64,000 bases of DNA from Coriolopsis trogii (Eukaryota; Basidiomycota; Agaricomycetes; Polyporales; Polyporaceae), in contig JAHYIO010000039.1 in the NCBI GenBank assembly GCA_020543525.1, positions 682,001-746,000 on the forward strand, read 5' to 3'. The position numbers were made by a program, and so were the translations under genes. Under the pieces are notes generated by a model. The model worked only from the letters and a program-made list of their open reading frames with translations, was not told the DNA's origin and ran no database searches. This document shows positions 11,401 through 22,723 of this stretch, in pieces; the stretch's first letter is position 1; the number at the start of each line of letters is the position of its first letter.

Positions 11401-12787
11401 TTAGCAGCACGTCGTCCAGGACCCGAAACGTGAAAAGTGTCTTGGGCCTTGCGGTGGTGGCCGGATACAGGCCGAGCCGTAACAGCTGAATGTCGAGTGG
11501 AGGGGAGTCGTGGCACGCACAGGATACCACTGGAAGTTCGTGCACCCCTGAGGTATCCACAACTACCATTACCCTGGTGTAGTCGCCTTCCATGTCCGAG
11601 AAAACTCGGTTCAACCCATCGGGCGGTGCCCCACCCGAGCCGGGCATGTGAGACGCGTCGTCCGACTTCACACCGTAGGCATCGTCCGGATTGTCTTCTT
11701 CGGCCTCCAGTATGTCCTGGATATTCTCCTCCGGAACCTCTACATCTGGCCCTTCCAGACGTTGTCTTGTCATACGAACGTTGGCGTCGTCTTCTGACTC
11801 AGAGTCGGAGTCCTCTGGCTGGGAACGTTTCATGGGGGTGATGCTTGGGCCGGCCGATGGCCCGACCCGTGGGCCGGAATATGGGCGCCTGGGGAGACGT
11901 CTCGGCAAACTTCTGACAGGTGTATTTCTCGCAGTAGACCTTAACGATAGCACTGGACTAGATGGAGTAGAGGAGGCGGGCAATGGAGATGAGGGTGGTG
12001 GTGGCGTCCCTGGTTCGGAGTGATATTCGTGCCCCGGTTCAGAGATGGGCGACGATGCGCGATCGTTGTCGTGCTAACAGAGTGATGAGCTTGAGCCACT
12101 GCCAGGTATTACGGATGCATACCTCGGGAGGTTCACTGGGTGCGGTTGAGTGCGGTTGTCTCCAGCTCGTGTCATCCGTCCATTTGAGACTCGGACAGAC
12201 TTCTCCTCCGTGACCGAGGTAGATACGGACGCCCGTGGACCGAAGACTTGACTTTTGGTAGTGAGTACCGGTCCACTGCTCAACGCGATGATAGGGATGT
12301 CGAAAGTGGGCCTCTTTGCAGCACCTCCTACACTGCGGCCGTTGGCTAGAGCAGTCGAGGCAACGCCAAAGTGCTGGTCCCCCACACCCGCACATGACGT
12401 CGTCTTCCTCAGGCGGGGCCTCCCTCTCGTACAGCTCGCGGAGGTACGTGGCTCGGAATTCTCTCAGCCATAGAAGCTGATACTCATTGGGCTTCTATTC
12501 CAGCGGGCCGGCCCGTCAACCTTCCATTTGGATCCCCAATTACACCAACGTACCTGTGGGCCTACAAAGGTGAATTCCCCAACCGACATCTCCAGAAAGT
12601 CGGGGTTGTTCGAAGTAGGCAATACCTCTTTGGGCTCCCTGGGCTTCCTCACCCGTCGCTGGGCCCCCGATGGTGCTCCCGCTGCACTGGCTGTCCATAC
12701 ACGCTGGGTGCCTCTTTTCGTTGTCTTGGTGGCGATAGTCAGAGTCTGATATGCGGGATGTGGTGTAGCACGAGGACGACGCGTCAT
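8487..12787 (-). CDS. KDZ transposase with CxC2-like cysteine cluster
   Basis: Starts at ATG 12787 and runs through about ten exons. Domains in order: an N-terminal basic region; a CxC2-like zinc cluster, CGCGGPALWRCLDC, followed by CRRCC, H and a W.G motif; a second cysteine part, SCACHDSPPLDIQLLRLGL with FTFRVLDDVLL; the linker CPACPWPNRNM; and the RNase H-like core. In the core I see LDGNFAAQYQ, then RFADGHGCAV, then DYVLSKAMSFLAGL and FYDIWCFY, then FHIHGHKRECYPRYSP, GDIIETLWAPLN and STRGMS. The acidic residues in DGNF, YDIW and IIETLW are the likely catalytic D-D-E. A helical C-terminal domain ends with WLRAHARKTRWEEEV. All exons appear open with normal splice sites, so the gene looks functional. 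Stop at 8487. Confidence 0.92.
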
Positions 12788-12848
12788 GATAGAGTTATGC
12801 AAAGGCGTTACAAGTACAGAGGACGATTCAAGCGTGGCGTTGAGTATA

Positions 12849-14148
12849 CTATGGTCCGGATAGCTCGTCCCGCGTAACCCAAGGCACATCCTCGCCAGAG
12901 AAATTGTTATGTAAGGAAGCGGACATGTACCAAGTGTAGCATATACGGTCCGGCTCAACTTTGGCTACCCCATGGTGGATAAGCCGGCTGGACATCAACA
13001 CCGCCGTTCCCGGAAGGTATCCGACTTGTATTCCGATGTTCCGGAGGACCAGTGCTGCCTTGGAACACGTTCCGAGTGACATGAGGAGCTCGTACCATGT
13101 GTCTTTGCCAGAGGTGTCTCGATGAAAGGGAGTCTCGCGGTTTATGATTACTTGGGTACTGTGCCATACCGCAGGCCACAGCCTGTGATGTTCTCCTACC
13201 GCGGTTGATGCTGCGTCTGCGGCTCGGGCCATCGTGACCCGGGCCGCGCGGTACAGGGCCGGATGAGTCACAAACAGCAGAGCGCTGCACAGCGCGCCTG
13301 ATTCCTTTATACGGTCGCACCATACAGCTCCGGCAGGCGTATTAAGCTGTTTAGATGGCCCTGGCTTGGTGGCTTTGCCCTGCAGCAGTATTCGCGCGTT
13401 TGAATGGTCGTCCGGTCAATTATTCATTGCGGCTCACCTGGTGCCCGCACGGATACTGGACTGGACTGCCGAGCCACTGGCCGGACTGCCATATGTGACC
13501 CGGGCCGTAAAAGGTAGGAGCCGACCGCCACTTAACCGCGGGATCGTGTGTGGGCGGGCCAATAGTAAACTGAGCCTTGATCGCATCTGTAGCGTGCAGC
13601 ATGGCATCCTGGAACTCAAGATTAATTTGTCATCAGCGCTATTGCAAATCAGCTCGCTTCACCTGACGCTCAGAGCTTAACACCCCCGGCAGGTACCAAA
13701 GCAGGATGCGATTCTGCGGGTCGACAAGTACGGCCGGCCGCCGTAAGAGCGGAAAGTTATTCTGAAGCACAGCTTCAATACCACACATGGGCGGGAACGT
13801 GTCTAGCAAAGCGTCCTCAAGGGCCATGCACAAGCCGCTTGGGCGCTTGGAGAGTTGGTCTGCAAGATCTTGAGCATTCCAGGGCACTGGAACTATCGGG
13901 GAGATGGTCAGCGATTGTGAGCCGTCCGCAGTCTCGATCAAATATCTACCCGGGTAGCTCCACGCGGATGAAATCACATCTGCTGCCCGTTGGAGATCGG
14001 CCTCCAGTCCATCGGTCCAGTCTGATATGCCAATGCCTGTGGGAACTGTTGGACTGGATACTATGCAGATTCGCGCAAGTACTAGGTCTCTGAGATGAGC
14101 AGAGACACGGTCGTGGAACGCGCCAGAGTCAGCGGGATATGCATCCAT
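12849..14148 (-). CDS. TET/JBP-type 2OG-Fe(II) dioxygenase
   Basis: Three exons from ATG 14148. Exon 1 (about 157 residues) ends WYLPG. Exon 2 holds WLGSPVQYPCGHQ. Exon 3 carries the double-stranded beta-helix core: HPALYRAARV, then VIINRETPFHRDTSGKDTWY with the HxD iron ligands, then GYLPGTAVLMSSRLIHHGV with the distal histidine, and DRICYTWYM with the 2-oxoglutarate arginine. Order and spacing match the fungal TET/JBP family, which oxidises 5-methylcytosine. The protein is about 390 residues. Its stop lies 61 bp upstream of the transposase start on the same strand. All ligands are present, so activity is likely. The expected target is DNA cytosine methylation, possibly in the element itself. 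Confidence 0.9.
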
Positions 14149-14452
14149 GGCGGAGCAGGGTCAAGGGTCACGCGTCAAGTCTGTGGCGTGATAAGGTGTC
14201 GTGTGGAGGGTTTGATGCGCAATCAGCGTGCCTACTTGGCGCGAGGCGGGAGGAGAGGATCGCCACATTGTTCTGCCGCCCGTATCGATGGCCGGACCGG
14301 TCCCATCCGACCCGAAAGCCTCATCCGGGCAACGACCCGTGAGCTGCCCCACCGCCCGGATGACTTAGTATCAGGACGAGGGCTACGACCGGGCCAGGGA
14401 TTATCATTGCTTTGTTTTGTTTATACGCCTTTTTGCTGCACAATCCACCACA
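14149..14452. promoter_or_regulatory. Divergent promoter, TET/JBP and basic C-tail gene
   Basis: A 304-bp gap between the minus-strand dioxygenase and a plus-strand gene. Both must start transcription here. It ends in a T-rich stretch (TTGCTTTGTTTTGTTTATA) just before the plus-strand ATG. No palindromic CCGCGCGG is present. Confidence 0.5.
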
Positions 14453-16781
14453 ATGGCCGCCGTGGCTGAAGACCTAGGGCTCACCGAGAACGAACAGAAG
14501 TATCTCGAGGACCACCTTGAGTCGTGGCTCACCATGTCTAAGAACGAGAAGACCTTGGTAAAAAACGCCCTAACGACGAAGATTCTTGAGGGGCGGGAGC
14601 GCGATGCCAACGATCCATATGCGCGTAACTTCATTCAGTCGGTGAGTGCTCTTGCATGTGTCGGGCCGGGCCGTCGACCGACCCGATCCTTAAGAAAATC
14701 AACTCCTGGTTCCAACTGAACCTAAACACTGGGGCCAACCGGGTGCCGAAGGAGCTGAAGATTACCTGGAGCGGGTGGGAGGTGCACAAAGAGCTTGCGT
14801 ACGAGGCTATCGTTGCCGAACGCGACGCGATTCTCGCCAAAGAAGAAGCCGGGAGAGACCCGGCCGTCGTCCTCGATGCGGGTCAAAAACGGGGGAAGGA
14901 ATTGGCCGCCTTCAACCAGGCAAGAAGCGCGCTGTGGAGGGCGTTACCACCGGCCGAGCAAACCAGGTTCGAGGACATTGCTCGTACTTGGACTCTCCAA
15001 GGGCCGCCGGACAATGTTCGGCTCCTGTAAGTTGTGCTCGACGCATGGGCAGAATCGCGGCAAGCTCATATTTTATTTTGCACAGGTTAATCAAGAAGCG
15101 ACTACCACATTGGGTGCACGGCTTCCTCAAAATGCTGTGGGACCAGACGAAGTGTTTTGGCACCGTTGTCCTGACATACAACGACGACAAGGGGATCCCG
15201 CATACCATGCAGTATGTGCAAACTTTACGTTCCCTACGATTGCAGCTCACCCGAGCCGACCCATAGATCGGACACCAGCCAGATTTTGAAGGAGAACGAT
15301 CTGCCGCCCTTCGGTGCAAAGTATCCCGGCTGGTTCGAGGGTCCGGCTGATAAGTGCGTCCAATACATGAGACTTCTGTACGAAGACATCCCTGCCGAAG
15401 GGGACGATCAACCCGACCCGCCGCCCATTGGAAAGATTCCCTACACCGAGGACGGCTGGCCCATCCTGCCCGAGACCGACCCGACAACGGGCCGGCCCAT
15501 CGTCGGGTCGGAGATCAAGAAGAAATACCTCCTCACGTACTTTAAGGCCTTGTATGGTGAGCCTGCCATATTTTCCCCCAGTCGCTCCACGCATTGAATT
15601 GGAATTGCATGCTAGGTTTGGCCAAAGGTTACCCTCGGGGCAGCGACCCCCAGGTCCCGTGGAAACTCATCGGCAAGGATCCGAACAAGTTCTTTGAGCC
15701 GGGTCTCGTGCCTTTAAACCTGGGGGAAACATTCACTGACCCCCCGCATATGCCGCGTACGACCGCGAGGTTGTGGATGGAGATTCAGGCTCGTCAGAAG
15801 CTCCCTGGGGAGGAGGCACGAAAGTTTCGGTTCACTCATTACGCCGTCGGTTCATCAGCGGAGCTCATCGAAGCGACGTATGGCCAGGACGCTCAACCTC
15901 CACCTCAAGGGCCTCAAGGATCCCGGGCGGCGAAGAAGGCAGATGCTGCGAAGAGCTTAGCCCCGAAAGCTGCGAAGGCCGCAGCCGCTGCCGCCACTGC
16001 TGCAGTTACCGCAAAGGGTGCTGCAGATGGCGCCGACCCATCAGGGGTGCCTGCTGATGGTGCTGTGGGTGCTGCTGATAGACTGCCGCAGGCGCCTCAT
16101 GCCGGGTCAAAAAGAAAGAAAGGCAAGGGTGCGGTGGGTGGGCGGAGTCGCTCGGGCAAGCGACCAGCCAAGGACATTGTGGACGATAGCTCGACCGATG
16201 AGGGGCATTTCTCCACCCGGGGCTCAATTTGCCAAACCCCATGTCTGTCGATGACGTGGAGTCTGAAGGGATATTGGCCAGTGAGGTCGAGAATGAGGTT
16301 ATGGCTGACGACGACGGGGACCTGTCGTCCACCGGTGGGCCACGGGCTAACAGACCTAAAAGTGAGTTTTCCATTATAACGGCAGATGCAGTTTCCCCGC
16401 TGACATCATTGATCAGGGGGACCATCCGGGAAGTCTAAAGGTAAACAGCCGGCACGGATCACGGCCGTGCCTGAGGATCCTCGACCAGCCGGCGGCTCGG
16501 ATGGGGATTCCACGATCCCGGCGACATCCTCATTGGCTCCTGCCATGGATGGACCTGGACCATCGTCCTTCCCCGGATCATCGAACGTAGGCGCGCAGGT
16601 ACCCGACCCCGCAATTGATGCCCCGAGCGACGAGACGCCTACCGGTAATGACATCACAGAGGACGCCGGTGGCGCAGCGAAGGGTAAGACAGGCAAGAAG
16701 AAGGCAAGGCGTGGGGGAGCATCTGAGGGGGAGAGCCATCAGCCCGTGCGTCGGTCGGCCCGTAAGGCCAAGAGGGTGTAG
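14453..16781 (+). CDS. KDZ-element accessory protein with basic C-terminal tail
   Basis: Starts ATGGCCGCC at 14453 in a good context. Exon 1 (14453-14641) is acidic-helical (ENEQKYLEDHLESWL). Exon 2 (14695-15026) begins KINSWFQLNL and includes KELKITWSGWEVHKELAY. Exon 3 (from 15086) has LIKKRLPHWVHGFLKMLW. Later exons include GWFEGPADKCVQYMRLLYED, then an Ala/Lys-rich linker, and end with RRGG and VRRSARKAKRV, a likely nuclear localisation signal. Around 16,200-16,240 the frame must shift by one base between STDEG and PNPMSVDD. Either I missed an intron or there is an indel. I do not recognise the family; DNA binding is a guess from the basic tail. It is transcribed divergently from the dioxygenase. 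Confidence 0.7.
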
Positions 16782-17781
16782 AACGTGTGCCGAAGGGATG
16801 GTGGCTGCGTCTTCGTCCAATGTGATATCTGTCCGCGTATTTTCATGCATTGTTGCTCACGAATGTGGTACTCTCATTGTGTCTTCCACGGACACCTGTC
16901 GGAATGTCTTTGAGTACATGACCCGCAGTCCCGGCCCGACTGGCTTGGCCCGATCTTCGGCTGCCATTCTGAAAGATATAGTGACTGCATCTGCGAAGAA
17001 AACATTTGCATCAGTCATTCCTGTTGTATTGTAACATCGAGTGACTGGGGCGGTGGCACGATTGTTATCCCCATGCTCTCCCGTTCCGGTCCGGACCGGC
17101 GAGAAGAGAGGAATGCATGGATGGGGAATGGGGACCTGGCCATTAAGTGATATTTACGCAGGGGCTGGAGCCATTATTGAACACCGAAAAACATCCCACC
17201 TCATGTATCATCGGATGTGGAACCATTATCGGAAGCACTGAATGTCAATCTGCGGCAACTTTCGCACCATGCTAGATACCAAACATGTATTCCAACTTGA
17301 AGACGATGTTTATTATTTCAGAAGTCCTCGAGATGCTACACACGACCCTGCAAGCCTGGGTGGGGATTGACGCAGATACCGACCCGACGCTTGGGCCGGC
17401 CCGCGATGAGAGGCCACACAGGCGCATAGCTGTGGAGGAGACACTGGAACGCGAGCAGGACCCAGAAAAAGGTTGTATTGCATATCCGTCAATGTTGTTG
17501 AGTATTGATACGCGAAGAAAGCAATGTCCGGACAGCTCTCCTTGTCTATTTTTTCGAACCGAAGGTCTGTTCATTAACACGAAGACTGTAGGTGGGTATT
17601 GTACTAGCGGAAACATACAAAAATCATTTCAATACATTGTGCAAGATACAGAAAAATTCGCTGCCGGAGTGCATGCAACAAGATCACCAAAAAAACTGCC
17701 GGAACCAATGCTCGCCCGCCATTGCCTGACCCGTATGTCCTACCCGCACCGCAATCATTTTAATATTCGTCAGTCTAGTAG
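16782..17781. other. Convergent intergenic region inside the KDZ element
   Basis: One kilobase between the 3' ends of two element genes, with no convincing open frame. It contains the 14-bp perfect palindrome CCGGTCCGGACCGG at 17086-17099 and a GGGCCGGCCC at about 17,393. It probably holds both terminators. Confidence 0.6.
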
Positions 17782-20315
17782 TTAGCGAACATTCAAAACA
17801 ACCATTGACTTACAATTATTTTGCGGAGTCGTTGAAGCTCCCCCTTGCAGGTCCTCGTCATGATCGACTTGCATGAGCTCCTCGTCTTCCGGGCCGGAGT
17901 CCGGCTGGGGTTCCGGCACCCCTGTCATGTTGTACTCCTCGTCCACGCCCTCCTCAGGCTCGGGAGACAGGCTCTGCGAAGCCCGAGCCCGCTGTTTCCC
18001 CTTGTCCTTCTTCGCGTGGCGACGCGCCTTCCTGGATTGCGGGCTGGGCGATGACGATGGGTCGGAGGGGATATATGGCGGGACGGGAGTGGACGGATGC
18101 AAAAGGGAGCTTCGGGGGGCGCGTCTGGTGGCTGCGGCAGATGTTGTGGGAAGCCTCTCCTCCAGGTCGAAAATGCGGGCCATGAGCACGTCCATGGCGC
18201 TCGACTGACGTTTCTGTTCCTCCACAATGCGCATCTCCATGGCGAGTTTCTCGGCCTCCAGCGCCTTAACCCTGTCCTCGAGTTGAAGGACCTGGGTGAG
18301 CAGCGAGGTCGAGACGTCCTCCAGCCGCATGATACGACGCCATATATTGTCCGGCTCGGGATCACCATCCGACCCGGCGGCCTCAACGTCCTCCTGGGCC
18401 GTGGACGGCCCGGCAACGGCAGACGACGAGCCCTGCCCGACATTGACGGAGGTCGCGGCTGCCTTGGCTCGTCGTGTGCGCACCTGGGGAGGGGGGTGCA
18501 AGTCCTCGACGGCCGGGATGTCGTCCCAATCACCTGCGGGCAATAACAGTGAGCAAAACCAAAAACAGCGGACCGGACGAAAACTCACGGTCGTCGGGCT
18601 GGACCGCGGTGATCTCCCGGGTCGGACGAGCACGCTTGGCCGGGCCTGGGCCTATCTTGGACAACTATGAACTGGTTAACAACAGTAACTGGAACCCGTT
18701 AAAAAAACACGTACGGCTGGGCCCTCCTGGCTCATGGCGCTCGAGACCGAGCCGGATTTCTTGCGCTTTTTGCCCGAGGTGTTCGTGGAGGGCAGTTCCG
18801 GCTCGCCCACCTCTCTCCCGGGAACGTCGGCGTTGGTCTCGTGCAGCTTCCAAAACTTCTTCTCCCACCACTCAGGGACAGGCGCCGTTGCGAACTCGCT
18901 GTCCGCAGAGTATTCTTTGGGATGTTGGTGTTGGAGCGCCTTGTCCTTAAACCAGCGATACAGCCGGTATGTCGACTTCTTCGACCCCTTGCGGAGTTGC
19001 GGCGCAAAAGAACAAGACGTCTTCCCCTGGGCGCAGCAGTTGCATGTCGACCTGTTCGCGAGGTTAACCAGGCAGAGGAGGTTCCGGCGTTCGCAGCGAG
19101 AACATTTAATTGGCTCGAAAGACCTCAGTTCAATGATAAAACTTAAAATAAAAAAGAGCACTCACCGGACGACGCCACTCGTTCACCAGCGGCTTCTTGA
19201 GGTCAACCTCTTGGTACCGGTGGGCGGCTCCTGTCCCTGATGGCTGAGCTCTGCCTTTCTTGCTCATCGCCGAAGACGAAGGGCGTCCGGCGCCTGCAGA
19301 TGACGCTGCGCGGGAGCGCGTCCTCATTCCAGTGGAAGCGGACGCGCTGGCCGAGTCGGGTGCCATGGCCGGTGTGGCGGAAGTTGGAGCCTGGCCATCG
19401 TCGGCCCGGATCGCGGCGGCCCGGGAGCTCGCACGTCGCCTGCGGTTGGGGGTGGGCGTCGAGGGCAGTTCCACAGAGGGGAGCAATTCCGCCGCGACCG
19501 GGGGCTTCATGATTAATCTTGTTGCGCCGGTGCTAGCAGGGGCGCCTCGAGGGGCGGTAGGAGTGGGTTGGTGGGGCGGAGGGGGTGGTGCATTCGGGTC
19601 GGGTGTGGCCGCGAACCGAACCGATTTGTCGGAGAGCTCGAGGAAGGAGGAGACCCGCCGGCTAGGTGGCGTAACATTCAGTATGTCCACCCGCTTCGAC
19701 CCATGTTGAGGGTGGGAGAAGGTCGGCCCGGCTGTCATGGGGTCCCTGGATGCCGAGCCGACATCCGTCGGCCGAGCCGTGGATGAAGAGGTGGTGGTGG
19801 GAGTAGGAATGTTTGCAGGTTCCTCATCCCTGAGTCCAGACGGCGCTGGAATGCTGGCCGAATGCTGCGCTACGGCTGAAAAGCGGTCATAGAATGAGTG
19901 GGATGCATAACAGGGCGGTGCGTCCTTTCCGGACGTCATGAAAGACAAGATGAACGTTAGACTTACCCGGCCGTGTCCACCAGCCCTGTACCGTTGGAGG
20001 CTCGCGGTACTCCCGGTCCAAAATGAACCATTTGCCGATCCGGGCCGGCGCTCTCTCGAGATCTATGGCATCGACGTCGATTTGGCGTCCGGGTTGCTGA
20101 AAGGCGGCATTGTTCTGATGGACAACCGCGTTGACAAAAGGGGGAACAAGGGTTGGGGCCGTAATGCCCCTCAGGGCGGTTAGGAGGGATTTTAGCAATT
20201 TGGAGAATTGCAAAGCCCACTGCGCCCGGGCCGGGTCGGTGGACGCCGGTCGCTCCCGCCAGGCACAAAGGCATTGGAAGGCGAGTTCGTTGAGAGCAGG
20301 GTTACGGGAGGCCAT
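17782..20315 (-). CDS. Zn2Cys6-like and coiled-coil accessory protein
   Basis: Starts at ATG 20315 (MASRNPALNELAF). Exon 1 is a helical domain with FSKLLKSLLTAL and a conserved-looking IGKWFILDREY. Exon 2 is a long Pro/Ser/Ala-rich linker ending VNEWRR. Exon 3 opens with a cysteine cluster KCSRCERRNLLC...CNCC...C that fits C-x2-C-x6-C-x9-C-x2-C-x6-C exactly, the spacing of fungal Zn(II)2Cys6 DNA-binding clusters; TYRLYRWF follows. After two more introns the last exon holds a clear coiled coil (LQLEDRVKALEAEKLAMEMR) and an acidic C-terminus, stopping at 17782. This is probably a DNA-binding dimer encoded by the transposon, perhaps regulating it or binding its end arrays. The zinc cluster is mid-protein, unlike the N-terminal position usual in Gal4-type factors. 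Confidence 0.75.
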
Positions 20316-20587
20316 GAGTGCAGCAAGATGGATAGCAAGTGCAAAGCAGAGCACAGAAGAAGAGAGGGGAAAAATGGGAGTCGTTGAGTTGCGACAGTTG
20401 TCTCCGTCCGAAGACCTCTATAATGCTAATAGACGCCCATATCGTACCCTCGGCCCGGCCCGGACAATAAAGTTCACGCACGGACCAAGGCTTCCATGTC
20501 CATTGTTCAAATTTCATGGTTCTTCAGAGGACAAAAACTCAAGCCCGCCCAAGTCATTGACCGACTAGCAGCATCCCGTCGCCAAAC
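20316..20587. promoter_or_regulatory. Divergent promoter, Zn2Cys6 and 25-aa-repeat genes
   Basis: A 272-bp gap between two divergent starts. It holds CTCGGCCCGGCCCGGAC near 20,450 and ACAATAAAG about 120 bp before the chosen plus-strand ATG. Confidence 0.45.
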
Positions 20588-22215
20588 ATGTCCCAGGTTT
20601 GTCTTCCCCTGCTCTATTCCCTGGGCCGAGCCGCAAATATTTACCTCAACCAATTTCCAGCCACCACAGTCGCGTGAAGAAGCAACAAACAACTCTACGG
20701 GTCAAAACAACGCCGACAAACCACCCGGCGAAGGCACAAACAGCAGCCGTTTCTCCACTCCTCAGATGGAGCCCTGGTTCCGCGACCTCCTCACCGGCAC
20801 TACTCAACCGGGTCGCTCGCCGCCTGGACACCGCCCGCCAATTGCCCGTACCTTTCCAACGTCCCCTATTATGAATTGGCGAGAGAAAATGGTTGCTGCA
20901 GTGAGTTATAAGCTTGGCATCACGCCGAACCACTAACTGACTACCTGACGCTCGACAGGGTATGCAGGAGGTTCAGGTTTCCGGGTCGCCTATTCCAACC
21001 AACACGGATTCCAGTGAGCAAGGGGCGTCGCAAATAGGTGCCAGGCAAGAAAACCCACCCATTGCCGACCCCTTCTTTCCGGACGCATCCCCCGAGCCGG
21101 TTCGAGAAGAGGAAGAGGCTAGTGGCTCGCTCTGCCGAGCCGAGGGTTTCGTTGGAGAGGAACCGCCTGACCTCTCCACGGTTGAGCCAGAGAGAGACAC
21201 CTCGTTTACTCAGCTCAAAGACGACGACGCATCTGGGAGCGTATCTCTGCTTGTCGCTGAGCACCGGTTCGGTGACGACGGGTCTGGACCGGGCGAGGTT
21301 CACCAAGACCCCGATGCCTCCCTCTTCGTTGCCGAGGATCGGTTCGGCGACGAATCCCCTGAGCCGGGCGAGGTTCACCAAGACGCCGACGCCTCCCTCT
21401 TCGTCGCCGAGCATCGGTTCGGCGACGAATCCCCTGAGCCGGGCGAGGTTCACCAAGACGCCGACGCCTCCCTCTTCGTTGCCGAGCATTGGTTCGGCGA
21501 CGAATCCCCTGAGCCGGGCGAGGTTCACCAAGACGCCGACGCCTCCCTCTTCGTCGCCGAGGATCGGTTCGGCGACGAATCCCCTGAGCCGGGCGAGGTT
21601 CACCAAGACGCCGACGCCTCCCTCTTCGTCGCCGAGCATCGGTTCGGCGACGAATCCCCTGAGCCGGGCGAGGTTCACCAAGACGCCGACGCCTCCCTCT
21701 TCGTCCCCGAGCATCGGTTCGGTGACGAATCCCCAGCTGGGGCCGACCCGCAAATAAACAACCCTCCGCAGCCGGCCCAGGAACCCTTTCCGGGGGGGCC
21801 GATGTTTTTTTCTACACAATATTTTGCCCGTGAGGAGGCTCTCGCAGGGTCTGACGAGATGCTCGTCGATACATTCTTTGGCGACCAACCGGAGCCGGCG
21901 GCACCTGGACCCTTTGAGGTACGCCCGCACGCTGACCCGGTCCTGCGCCCTCGTTCATCCCCGAATCTCCCCGCGATCACTGCACAGGAAGCGTCCGACA
22001 GCAACGTGGACGCCTCCGAAACGATTTCTGTTACCGCACTCGTCATGAGGTACGTCGACGCCGAGGTCAGGCATTGCCACTACATCCGACAACTTGTCGG
22101 CCAGGTTCAATCGCGTGCCCTGATGCAAGAGGTGAACGGGGGCTACGGTAATCATTGGGATCACGTCCTTGAGGAGGTGCATAGGCAGCTGGGAGGGGAG
22201 GATACAGCAGACTAG
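20588..22215 (+). CDS. Accessory protein with 25-residue tandem repeats
   Basis: I prefer the start ATGTCCCAG at 20588, spliced (GTTTGT to CAG) to PPQSREEATNN. An unspliced alternative starts at 20496 and stays in frame. The next intron is 20901-20958, after KMVAA. The last exon (20959-22215) encodes an acidic low-complexity region, then seven repeats of the pattern LFVAEHRFGDESPEPGEVHQ plus DADAS, then a non-repeat tail with YCVDAE-like helical sequence (RYVDAEVRHCHYIRQLVGQV). Repeats differ mainly at H/D and R/W, so they are recent. The antisense strand is also open across the repeats, as expected for a 75-bp repeat; I treat that as a shadow. The family is not recognised. Confidence 0.65.
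21247..21741 (+). repeat. 75-bp in-frame tandem repeat (6 full units plus partial)
   Basis: Units begin at 21247, 21322, 21397, 21472, 21547, 21622 and 21697; the last is cut short after FGDESP. Neighbouring units differ at only a few bases, so copy number is probably polymorphic. Confidence 0.9.
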
Positions 22216-22510
22216 ACGATCACGCGAAAATGTACATCACATAACACGCTGTAAACATCTTGCTTTCTTGCCCAGTTGGCGACGCCTGCACACCTATAAT
22301 TCTTACAAATTGGGGTTGCTCATTTTGAGTCATGGATGGACATTGGAAGGCATTAGAGGTCTTTCGATTTTGCTTGTCCGGATCGGACTGGGCACCCGGA
22401 TGAACCAAAGATCGGCCAAGATGAGTGCGCGGCCCGGCTGCCACATCGGCCCGGCTCAGCTGACCCGCTACTCACTCCAGTGATCCAATTCAACGTTCTT
22501 AAATAGTACC
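22216..22510. other. Non-coding, inner edge of right flank
   Basis: No gene. Contains two GGCCCGGCT motifs about 20 bp apart near 22,432-22,455, just before the first right-flank array. Confidence 0.5.
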
Positions 22511-22723
22511 CCGCGCGGGAGTCAGTGGCAAGGGAATTGTGCCCCGCGCGGTGTGATGCGGGGGTCTAGATGGTGTACCGCGCGGTGCGTCGTGGGAGTC
22601 CAGATACTCCACCGCGCGGTTCATCATTGCATCACTTATTTGATATACCACGCGGCCGCTGCGTGAGCGCTGCACACTGATCCGCGCGGCCTTTCCATTG
22701 CTTGAAGGAGGTGGACCGCGCAG
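22511..22723. repeat. CCGCGCGG array R1 (7 sites)
   Basis: Sites at 22511, 22544, 22578, 22612, 22648 (CCACGCGG), 22682 and 22716 (CCGCGCAG); spacing 33, 34, 34, 36, 34, 34. Confidence 0.9.

Noticed and set aside
13242..13249. CCGCGCGG within the TET/JBP coding exon (and singly near 46,206 and 47,753)
   Set aside because: Isolated sites without 34-bp neighbours, as expected by chance in GC-rich coding DNA; not counted as array members.
20941..21930. 329-codon minus-strand frame with repeated GEEGGVGVLVNLARLRGFV
   Set aside because: It is the antisense of the 75-bp coding repeat. Sense exons join cleanly and continue beyond the repeat.
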